Source: CAYNJF01 sp964351745 (GTDB lineage: Bacteria > Pseudomonadota > Gammaproteobacteria > Berkiellales > Berkiellaceae). Taken from it: a DNA stretch of 20,127 bases. The stretch's first letter is position 1. Each line of letters starts with the position of its first letter. Where the stretch lies: contig CAYGPI010000052.1 in assembly GCA_964351745.1 (NCBI GenBank), positions 1 through 20,127 on the forward strand. Direction: 5' to 3'. The notes under the pieces were generated by a model. That model did no database searches, was not told the DNA's origin, and saw only the letters and a program-made list of their open reading frames with translations. Shown here one piece after another: positions 7,336 to 14,232 of the stretch. A program made the position numbers and the translations under genes.

Positions 7336-8464
7336 TGCGATAAGAGGGTTAAAAACACAACCTTTAAGAAGCCTTATCAGTATTTTATCCATGAGTTTTG
7401 CAGTCACGGCGATGATTCTATTGGTTAATTTGAAACAATCTGCCCATGAGAAAATCAATGAAACGCTTCAAACCATAGGGCCAAATACTTTAAGTGCTTG
7501 GGTGAGTCAAAGCTCAACCCTAGTGCGTCCGATCACTCGCTCCAATATCAAAACGTTACAGAAAATGAATCATTCTATGAAAATTTTTCCATACCTTTAT
7601 TCTACTATACATATGCAAACACGAGATCATGAGGATGTTGCATTGCCTATGGTTGCTCTAGATGAGACACTTTTATCTTATCTGAAATTAACGGTTACTC
7701 AAGAATCTGCTCTCATTCAAGAGAATCATCCTTATGATGTTCTTGTAGGATCAGCTCTGGCGCAAAGACTAAATGTTTCTGTTCGCGAGACTATATGGGT
7801 GAATACTAAGGGGTATCGTGTTTCAAAGATATTAGCGCCCACTCAGACGAATCCGCTTCTAGATTTTGATTTGAATCAGTCTATGTTTGTCTTTTTAACG
7901 ATGGATGATTATGAGTTCAAACCTCTAGAGCATTTTTTAATCTTTTATCCAGATGATATGGCCTTACAATCAGCCAAAAAACTTTTTGAGGATCTTATTC
8001 ATGCTTTCTATGGGAAATATACTATTTATTTTAGGGATAGTAGTCTTTTCACGTATGAAATAAAAAAGACCATCGATAGTATTCAAACATTCCTATTTTG
8101 GGGAGCCATGCTAGCATTGGTGATGAGTGTGGCTGGTATTTTTAGTCAACAATGGTTAGCCTTTCTCGAAAGAAGAGGAGAGTGTGGGATGCGGCTTAGC
8201 TTAGGAGCAACAAAGATAGAGTTATTTAACTTGTTTCTGGCAGAGTCCTTTTTAATTGGTTGTCTTGGATCGAGCTTAGGCTTTTGCATGGGGCTTTTAG
8301 GTTTAAGGTTTATGCTTAGTGCTCTAGAGTGGCCTTGGGCTTTTTATACACATATAAGTCTACTGGTAAGCTTGGGGTGTGTTTTGGTGGCTATGATAAG
8401 TGGTACAATTCCTGCCTTGGTTGCAGCTGGCAGTCGACCAACTAAGCTGTTATCCTATCAATAA
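7307..8464 (+). CDS. ABC transporter permease (MacB/FtsX fold)
   Basis: This 385-residue inner-membrane protein has the MacB layout. There is a first transmembrane helix at about 20-42 (SILSMSFAVTAMILLVNL), a periplasmic domain of roughly 210 residues, then three helices near 261-280 (FLFWGAMLALVMSVAGIF), 310-333 and 350-372. The cytoplasmic stretch ERRGECGMRLSLGATK between helices 2 and 3 matches the ERRrEIGirrAlGAtr motif that contacts the ATPase. With the ATPase, adaptor and TolC-like protein it completes a mechanotransmission-type exporter. This family moves periplasmic or membrane-extracted cargo such as peptides or lipids rather than cytosolic cargo; that is family knowledge, and the substrate here is unknown. 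ATG 7310 is an alternative start one codon downstream. The start lies 29 bases inside the ATPase gene. Confidence 0.88.
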   Translation: MMLYQLILSDAIRGLKTQPLRSLISILSMSFAVTAMILLVNLKQSAHEKINETLQTIGPNTLSAWVSQSSTLVRPITRSNIKTLQKMNHSMKIFPYLYSTIHMQTRDHEDVALPMVALDETLLSYLKLTVTQESALIQENHPYDVLVGSALAQRLNVSVRETIWVNTKGYRVSKILAPTQTNPLLDFDLNQSMFVFLTMDDYEFKPLEHFLIFYPDDMALQSAKKLFEDLIHAFYGKYTIYFRDSSLFTYEIKKTIDSIQTFLFWGAMLALVMSVAGIFSQQWLAFLERRGECGMRLSLGATKIELFNLFLAESFLIGCLGSSLGFCMGLLGLRFMLSALEWPWAFYTHISLLVSLGCVLVAMISGTIPALVAAGSRPTKLLSYQ

Positions 8465-8477
8465 GAGGAGAGACTTC

Positions 8478-8522
8478 ATGAACAAAATTTGTGTCATAAG
8501 AGGGCATTCATGTGTGAGTTAA
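8478..8522 (+). CDS. Possible 14-codon leader ORF before the amidotransferase
   Basis: ATG at 8478 follows AGAGGAGAG (8464-8472) at good spacing and opens a 14-codon frame, MNKICVIRGHSCVS, ending with TAA at 8520-8522. It overlaps the amidotransferase start (8510) in another frame. Its ribosome site looks better than that of the real gene, so it may couple or tune translation of the amidotransferase. It may equally be a chance reading. No peptide function is suggested. Confidence 0.3.
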   Translation: MNKICVIRGHSCVS

Positions 8523-9292
8523 TGGCCTTAAGCGCTAATGTGCCAGCTGATATTTGTTTTAGTTTTGCGGGTCTCATGCAACGCGGTGGTAAAACGGGTC
8601 CCCATCGCGATGGTTGGGGCGTGGCCTTTTATGAAGGTAGAGGGTGCAGGATGTTCCAGGATCCTAACCCAAGTAGCCATAGTGAAATTGCTCGATTTAT
8701 TAAAAGCTACCCAATCAAAAGCAAGCATGTTATTTGTCATATTAGACAAGCTAATAGTGGCCGAGTTTGTCTTGAAAATACGCATCCTTTTATTCGCCAG
8801 CTTTGGGGTCGCAATTGGTGTTTCGCCCATAATGGTCAATTAAAAGGGATTAAGAAAGCCTTAGAATTAACGATTTACCAACCGGTTGGCACAACAGATT
8901 CAGAGTATGCTTTTTGCTGGTTAATGGAGCAAATCCAACTTAAATACCCCAAAGCGCCACCTGCGAGACCTCAAACCTTGTGGTCCTTTGTTGAAAAATT
9001 ATGTTTAAAAATATCTAGTTACGGTGTTTTTAATATTTTATTATGTGACAGCAAGTATCTATATGCTTTTTGCTCGACCAAGCTCGTTTGGATAACTCGT
9101 AAAGCTCCTTTTGGCCGAGCCAAACTTGTAGATGATGAAATGGAAGTGGATTTTGAAAAGCATAACTCAGCAAATGAGGTGATTACGGTGATAGCAACGG
9201 CACCACTGACTCAAAATGAAGATTGGTTTACAGCTGAGAAAAAAGAGCTCTTGGTTTTTAAAGACGGCCGTTTAAAGAATGCAAGAATTTAA
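8510..9292 (+). CDS. YafJ-type class II glutamine amidotransferase
   Basis: This 260-residue cytoplasmic protein has an Ntn-type glutaminase fold. ATG 8510 is the right start because the catalytic nucleophile must be Cys2 (MCELMALSAN), exposed after methionine removal. An in-frame ATG at 8489 would bury it. AAGAGGG at 8498-8504 serves as ribosome site. Other family motifs are HRDGWGVAFYEG, the CHIRQANSG strand, FAHNGQL and GTTDSEYAF. It resembles E. coli YafJ (255 residues) and is probably a stand-alone glutamine hydrolase or amidotransferase of unknown acceptor; there is no synthetase domain. It lies 45 bases after the permease gene on the same strand and could be in the same operon. Its stop codon overlaps that of convergent glpD. 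Confidence 0.88.
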   Translation: MCELMALSANVPADICFSFAGLMQRGGKTGPHRDGWGVAFYEGRGCRMFQDPNPSSHSEIARFIKSYPIKSKHVICHIRQANSGRVCLENTHPFIRQLWGRNWCFAHNGQLKGIKKALELTIYQPVGTTDSEYAFCWLMEQIQLKYPKAPPARPQTLWSFVEKLCLKISSYGVFNILLCDSKYLYAFCSTKLVWITRKAPFGRAKLVDDEMEVDFEKHNSANEVITVIATAPLTQNEDWFTAEKKELLVFKDGRLKNARI

Positions 9293-9320
9293 CCAGTCAT
9301 CTGATGATTGGTTAAATTCT
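9284..9320. terminator. Long hairpin over the convergent stop codons, probable bidirectional terminator
   Basis: Bases 9284-9301 and 9303-9320 are reverse complements at 17 of 18 positions, and the single mismatch can be a G-U pair in the plus-strand RNA. The stem includes the stop codons of both the amidotransferase (9290-9292) and glpD (9289-9291) and the last codons of glpD. A usable loop would be three bases (CTG). The stem base is A/U-rich, but no long U-tract follows on either strand. A terminator is the likeliest role; an RNA 3'-end stabiliser is the alternative. Confidence 0.6.
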
Positions 9321-10815
9321 GCAGTAGTGTCTTAATTTCAGTCTCAAGTGCTTGAGTTTGAGTTTCATTGAAATAAAACCCTAACTTTGTGCGACGCCAA
9401 AGGATATCTTGGGCATTGAGCGCCCATTCATGTTTGATCAAATATTCTAATTCACACTCGTACAGATCATGCCCTAAGTGCTTTCCTAAATCTTGCTCAT
9501 GATGGCAGTGGCCAAGTACCAGACTTGTTCGAGTGCCGTATTGTTGAACAAAGCGTCTTAATGTTGATTTTGAGATGAACGGATATTGCCTATATAATTT
9601 TGATTGATATGTTTTTAAATCCCGGTTGGGTATATCGCCACCAGGTAAAGGCGCATCTTTTGTTGAGCAGGGCTTCATTTTTGGAAAAAAAGGTTTCAAC
9701 AGATCAACGGCCTCTTGAGATAAGCTTCGGTAGGTTGTTATTTTTCCTCCGAGCACATTTAACAGAGCCGCTGAGTTTTTGTGACCAATGAGCTCTAGTT
9801 GATGTTCGCGTGTAAGGGTTGATGGACCACTTTTTGAATCATCGACAAGTGCTCGTACGCCAGACCAAGTATGAACGATATGTTTAGGCATAACGGGATG
9901 ATGAAAATATTGGGAGGCAATCTGACACAAGTATTTTTTTTCTTCAGCACTACATTGCGTGCTCATTGGGTCGCCATCAAAAGGGATATCCGTTGTGCCT
10001 ATCATCGTAAACTGCTTATGATACGGGATAGCAAAAATAACCCGTGAGTCTTTGTGTTGCAATAAATAAGCTTTATCATGGTTGTAAAGCTTTGGCACAA
10101 CAATATGGCTACCTTTGATTTTCTTAATTTTATGCTGAGAAGGCAGGCCAAAAATATCTTTAGAAACAGTTTGTGCCCAAGGACCAGTGGCATTAATAAA
10201 AACTTTGCTAGCGAACTCAATGGTAAGGTTGTCATGGGTAAGAATAGATCCAGTCCAACGTTGAGGATCTCTTTGTACTTGCTTAAGCGTTGATCTTGAA
10301 TATAAATGAGCGCCATGCTCTTGGGCTTTAATTAAGTTTGTGATCACAAGTCTGGCATCATCAACAGCAGCATCGTGATAACTAAATGCCTTTTTATAAG
10401 ATAGGCAAAGAGGATTATCTTTAGTTTTTTGGCTAAGTTGAAAGCTTTTGGAGCGCGGCAAGAGATGACCAGTGCTTAAGCGATCGTAAATAAAAAGGCC
10501 TAGTTTCAATAGCCAAGCTTTTCTGACTTTATTATCGTTAGGCATAATGAACTGCAGAGGATAAACGAGGTGAGGCGCATTTTTAAGCAGTAAATCACGC
10601 TCTTTAAGTGATTGGCGAACCAGGTTAAAAGCCATATGCTCAAGGTAACGTAGCCCTCCATGAATAAGTTTACTGCTTGAGCTGGAGGTGGCGCACCCAA
10701 AATCTTCTTTGTCTATGAGTAAAACGCGAAGTCCTCGACTTGCGGCATCTGCAGCAATACCTGCACCATTAATACCGCCACCAAGGATTGCGATGTCATA
10801 AGTTGTTTGGTTCAT
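9289..10815 (-). CDS. glpD: Aerobic glycerol-3-phosphate dehydrogenase
   Basis: GlpD is a peripheral inner-membrane flavoenzyme that oxidises sn-glycerol-3-phosphate to dihydroxyacetone phosphate and passes electrons to quinone. The 508-residue product is collinear with E. coli GlpD (501). It starts with the FAD-binding Rossmann motif ILGGGINGAG near residue 9, followed by CATSSSSSKLIHGGLRYLEH. Further family blocks are DDARLV, NATGPW, KGSHIVVPK, IGTTDIPFDGDP, the VRALVDD segment and LGGKITTYR. The C-terminal domain has DLYECELEYLIKHEWAL and WRRTKLGF. The start at ATG 10815 places the dinucleotide-binding strand at residues 6-12, as expected. It diverges from glpK across a 109-base gap and converges on the amidotransferase with overlapping stop codons. 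No truncation is seen. Confidence 0.97.
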   Translation of the reverse strand: MNQTTYDIAILGGGINGAGIAADAASRGLRVLLIDKEDFGCATSSSSSKLIHGGLRYLEHMAFNLVRQSLKERDLLLKNAPHLVYPLQFIMPNDNKVRKAWLLKLGLFIYDRLSTGHLLPRSKSFQLSQKTKDNPLCLSYKKAFSYHDAAVDDARLVITNLIKAQEHGAHLYSRSTLKQVQRDPQRWTGSILTHDNLTIEFASKVFINATGPWAQTVSKDIFGLPSQHKIKKIKGSHIVVPKLYNHDKAYLLQHKDSRVIFAIPYHKQFTMIGTTDIPFDGDPMSTQCSAEEKKYLCQIASQYFHHPVMPKHIVHTWSGVRALVDDSKSGPSTLTREHQLELIGHKNSAALLNVLGGKITTYRSLSQEAVDLLKPFFPKMKPCSTKDAPLPGGDIPNRDLKTYQSKLYRQYPFISKSTLRRFVQQYGTRTSLVLGHCHHEQDLGKHLGHDLYECELEYLIKHEWALNAQDILWRRTKLGFYFNETQTQALETEIKTLLQNLTNHQMTG

Positions 10816-10834
10816 TTTTCAACTTTTGTCAACA

Positions 10835-10856
10835 TGCTGACTTTTTGTGTTCAGCA
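10835..10856. promoter_or_regulatory. Inverted repeat between glpD and glpK, putative operator
   Basis: TGCTGA (10835-10840) and TCAGCA (10851-10856) are perfect inverted arms around a 10-base A/T-rich centre. The right arm begins just after the candidate -35 of glpK and the left arm lies 20 bases before the glpD start codon, so one bound regulator could control both genes. It does not resemble the E. coli GlpR operator. The palindrome is seen directly; the function is inferred. Confidence 0.4.
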
Positions 10857-10874
10857 CAGTGTGAGTGATAAAAT
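10845..10874 (+). promoter_or_regulatory. Candidate extended -10 promoter of glpK
   Basis: TTGTGT at 10845-10850 and TAAAAT at 10869-10874 are 18 bases apart. TG at 10866-10867 one base before the hexamer gives an extended -10 element (TGaTAAAAT). Transcription would start near 10881, about 44 bases before the glpK ATG. The -35 overlaps the spacer of the inverted repeat at 10835-10856. Confidence 0.45.
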
Positions 10875-10924
10875 TTAGTAAATCTTGTATTCTCTTGATA
10901 CTAACCGATAATAAGGAGATTGTC

Positions 10925-12445
10925 ATGGCAAAGGCCTTATTGGCTTTAGATCAAGGCACCTCAAGCACACGTGCTTTTATGTACGATTTGCATGGCCACC
11001 TTCTTGGTAAACAGCAAATTCCTTTAAAAATATTGACACCCAGACCAGGGTGGGTGGAGCAAAACCCTGAAGATATTATTCGAGATAGTATACAAGTTTT
11101 AAGAAATCTGATTCAACAAACAGCTCACGAACATCAAGCACTTGCTTTGGGTATGACCAACCAAAGAGAAACAACCATTGTGTGGGATAAGCATACAGGC
11201 CAAGCTATTTATCCCGCGATTGGATGGCAAGATAGGCGCACTGACGAAGCTTGCAGGCGCCTCAAAGAGCAAGGCATGGAAGCTGACATTCAAAAAAGAA
11301 CAGGACTTCTGTTAGATCCTTATTTTTCAGCATTAAAAATTGCTTGGATTCTTGACCATGTGGCAGGTGCTCGGCAACAAGCAGAAAGAGGATCGTTATT
11401 ATTTGGGACAATCGATACTTTCCTATTATGGCATTTAAGTGAAGGTTCGAGGCATGCCACAGATGTCACCAACGCTAGTCGTACCATGCTTTTTAACATC
11501 CAAACTTTAAAATGGGATGAGACTCTGTGTGAGATTTTTAATATTCCCATGCAGATGCTAGCGCAAGTTGGCTCTTGTCATGAGCATTTTGCAACAGCCC
11601 CCTCAAGTCTTTTAGGGGCTACATTGCCTATAACCGGCATGATTGGAGATCAGCAAAGTGCTAGTTTAGCTCAGGGATGTCTTGAGCCAGGATCGATTAA
11701 GAGTACTTATGGCACAGGCTGCTTTATCATGATGAATACTGGATCAACGATTGAGTATTCTAGTCATCGACTACTCACGACAGTGGGGCTTGGTCTAGAT
11801 CAACAATGTCAATATGCCCTTGAAGGTAGTTTATTCACTGCAGGTTCCATGATGAGTTGGCTTCGTGATAAACTTGGCATCATTGAAGATGTTTCGCAAA
11901 GCGGTGCCATGGCACAAAGTATTCCACATGAGCATGATGTGATGATCATTCCAGCCTTATGTGGTCTAGGCGCCCCAACATGGGATGCTAGTGCCAAAGC
12001 CGCCATTTTTGGATTAGGTCTAGATACAGATAAAAGATATGTGGTTGCCGCGGCGTTGGAGGCAATCTGTTTTCAAACGAAACTATTGATTAACACTTTG
12101 GAGCAAGATACCCATCAGAAAATAACACAATGTTATGTTGATGGCGGTATGTGCACTAATGATTGGTTTTTGCAAACATTAAGCCAAACTTTGCATTGTG
12201 ATATTTCAAAGCCTTGCAACTTAGAAACCACTTCCATAGGCGCGGCTTTTATGGCAGGTTTCGGCTTAGGTCTTTTCCAGTTAGAAGATATCCATGCCTT
12301 TAAAAAAATTGAAAAAACGTATTATCCTGATCCAAAGCACTCGATTGATGAGAAATATCATCAGTGGTTAGATGCTTTAAATTTTGTCAGTAAGGGCTCA
12401 GATCCTTTCACTCATACATTTAATAAACAAGGTAATCATTCATGA
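10925..12445 (+). CDS. glpK: Glycerol kinase
   Basis: GlpK phosphorylates glycerol to sn-glycerol-3-phosphate using ATP in the cytoplasm. The 506-residue FGGY-family protein opens with the phosphate loop LALDQGTSSTRAF. Other diagnostic segments are GMTNQRETTIVWDKHTG, GWQDRRT, DPYFSALK, DVTNASRTMLFNI, the catalytic-Asp block GMIGDQQSA, STYGTGCF and YALEGSLFTAG. ATG 10925 is the start because AAGGAG (10913-10918) is well placed and the family begins here; a further 20 upstream codons are not conserved-looking. The E. coli loop GGKGGTR, which binds the inhibitor fructose-1,6-bisphosphate, is replaced by SLLGAT, with the Arg lost, so that allosteric control is probably absent. The gene is divergent from glpD and overlaps the next gene by ATGA at 12442-12445. 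Confidence 0.97.
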   Translation: MAKALLALDQGTSSTRAFMYDLHGHLLGKQQIPLKILTPRPGWVEQNPEDIIRDSIQVLRNLIQQTAHEHQALALGMTNQRETTIVWDKHTGQAIYPAIGWQDRRTDEACRRLKEQGMEADIQKRTGLLLDPYFSALKIAWILDHVAGARQQAERGSLLFGTIDTFLLWHLSEGSRHATDVTNASRTMLFNIQTLKWDETLCEIFNIPMQMLAQVGSCHEHFATAPSSLLGATLPITGMIGDQQSASLAQGCLEPGSIKSTYGTGCFIMMNTGSTIEYSSHRLLTTVGLGLDQQCQYALEGSLFTAGSMMSWLRDKLGIIEDVSQSGAMAQSIPHEHDVMIIPALCGLGAPTWDASAKAAIFGLGLDTDKRYVVAAALEAICFQTKLLINTLEQDTHQKITQCYVDGGMCTNDWFLQTLSQTLHCDISKPCNLETTSIGAAFMAGFGLGLFQLEDIHAFKKIEKTYYPDPKHSIDEKYHQWLDALNFVSKGSDPFTHTFNKQGNHS

Positions 12446-14232
12446 TTCAATATGATTTAGTTTTGAAATCGCCTCAAGCTCATGTCGTTCAAGTGAAGCA
12501 AACACTATGTCATGAGTCATCTGCGCCTCTCTTATTAACAATGCCGTCATGGTTGCCAGGGAGTTATACTCTAAGAGATTTTTCAAAAAATATCATGTCA
12601 ATCCATGCCTACGTGCTTGACACGCCGACAAGAGCGCTTCAAGTGCGGAAACAAGATAGTCACACTTACCAAATTGAGGCTTTTGAAGGCCATATTGTGA
12701 TTGAATATGAAGTCTATTGTTGGGATAGATCTGTGCGAGGTGCGCATTTTGATGATACCCATGGCTTTTTCAATGGTTCAAGTTTATTTTTGTATCCTAA
12801 CCTTTTAAAAAATCGCCCTATACAATTGAGCATTCAAGCGCCAGAACGCACTTATCAGAATAAGCCGTGGCAAGTGGCAACAACCATGCCTGCTCTTGAT
12901 GTTGATGCTCATGGATTTGGCGTGTATCAAGCCGTGAACTATGAAGCCTTGATTGATTTTCCTATTGAAATGGGTTGCTTTCAAAGCGTAGACTTTGATG
13001 TTAACCAAGTGCCACATCAAATTGTCTTAACTGGACAAGTAGAGACCGATCTTCAAGTTTTAGCAAACGATGTCGCTAAAATATGTGATTATCAAAATAA
13101 ACTCTTTGGCGATGTTCCTTTTGAAAAATACTTGTTTTTATTAACTGTGATGGATGATGGGTATGGGGGCCTTGAGCATAAAGATAGCACGGCCTTAATG
13201 TGTTTTAAAAAATGTTTGCTTGTCCAAGGTAAATCCAAAGAGAGTAAAGATTATCGGCAGCTCTTAGGGCTTATAAGCCATGAATATTTTCATGCTTGGA
13301 ATGTTAAGCGGATCAAGCCTTTAGAGTTTTATAACTTAGACTTGACTCGTCCTCACTATACAAACCAATTATGGGCTTTTGAAGGGATAACCTCCTATTA
13401 TGACGACTTAGCTTTATTGCGCTCAACATGCATCACTAGTGAGCAGTATTTAGAACTTTTAGGTGAAACTATCACTAAAGTGCATCAAAGCTATGGTCAC
13501 TTAAAGCAAACAGTAAGGGAATCAAGTTTTGATGCGTGGACCAAGTTTTATCACCCTAACGAAAATAGTCAAAATTGTTTGGTTAGCTATTATACCAAAG
13601 GTTCGTTGTGTGCTTTGTTATTTGATTTAATGATACGAAAAAATACAGATAACCAAAAGAGTTTAGATGATGTGATGCGAAGACTTTGGGTCGAGTATGG
13701 GAAAAAAGATATTGGTGTGCCAGATGGTTGCATTGAGAAAATGATGATAGAGCTAGGTGGTGATGACATGCAAGCTTTAGTCACTTTGGCACTTAACACA
13801 ACAACGCCTTTACCTTTAGAAAGTATGTTGTCAGAGTTTGGTATTGAACTGAATTGGGACTACCCCAAAAAACCAGCTAATCTACAAGAGCCATATGAAC
13901 CGGTTAGTCTTGGTATACAATATACCGGTGATACACAACTTGTCATCTCTCATGTCGCGCAACATGGCGCAGCTCAAGAAGCAGGCTTGTCATCTGGAGA
14001 CGTGCTCATCGCTATCAATCATTGCCAAGTAACTGCGAAGAATCTTGAACATCTACTTCATAGAATCAAGGTCGGTGAGTCGATCACAGCTCATGTGTTT
14101 AGGGAAGAAAGAATGTTAACGTTTACAGTCGTCATGCAATCAGCCAAGAAAAGCAAGGCAACGTTATCATTTGTAGCAGATGCCTCAAAGGAAATCATTG
14201 ATAGACAACAGTCTTGGCTTGCACAGGGATGA
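12442..14232 (+). CDS. M61-family metallopeptidase with PDZ domain
   Basis: This 596-residue protein resembles the M61 (glycyl aminopeptidase) family. An N-terminal beta-rich domain (PSWLPGSYTLRDFSKNI) precedes a thermolysin-like catalytic domain with the zinc motif HEYFH at residues 280-284 (SHEYFHAWNVKRIKP) and a likely third ligand, E314, in AFEGITSYYDD. YGGLEHKDSTALM near residue 233 is also typical. A PDZ domain covers about residues 485-575 (HGAAQEAGLSSGDVLIAINH), which may recognise peptide C-termini. No signal peptide is visible, so it is probably cytoplasmic. It overlaps glpK by ATGA at the 5' end and hrpA by ATGA at 14229-14232, so it is co-translated with both. No link to glycerol metabolism is known to me; the physiological substrate is unknown. 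Confidence 0.9.
   Translation: MIQYDLVLKSPQAHVVQVKQTLCHESSAPLLLTMPSWLPGSYTLRDFSKNIMSIHAYVLDTPTRALQVRKQDSHTYQIEAFEGHIVIEYEVYCWDRSVRGAHFDDTHGFFNGSSLFLYPNLLKNRPIQLSIQAPERTYQNKPWQVATTMPALDVDAHGFGVYQAVNYEALIDFPIEMGCFQSVDFDVNQVPHQIVLTGQVETDLQVLANDVAKICDYQNKLFGDVPFEKYLFLLTVMDDGYGGLEHKDSTALMCFKKCLLVQGKSKESKDYRQLLGLISHEYFHAWNVKRIKPLEFYNLDLTRPHYTNQLWAFEGITSYYDDLALLRSTCITSEQYLELLGETITKVHQSYGHLKQTVRESSFDAWTKFYHPNENSQNCLVSYYTKGSLCALLFDLMIRKNTDNQKSLDDVMRRLWVEYGKKDIGVPDGCIEKMMIELGGDDMQALVTLALNTTTPLPLESMLSEFGIELNWDYPKKPANLQEPYEPVSLGIQYTGDTQLVISHVAQHGAAQEAGLSSGDVLIAINHCQVTAKNLEHLLHRIKVGESITAHVFREERMLTFTVVMQSAKKSKATLSFVADASKEIIDRQQSWLAQG

Noticed and set aside
8538..8843. 101-codon plus-strand and 103-codon minus-strand frames within the amidotransferase gene
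   Set aside because: Both overlap conserved amidotransferase motifs in other frames and show no family features of their own.
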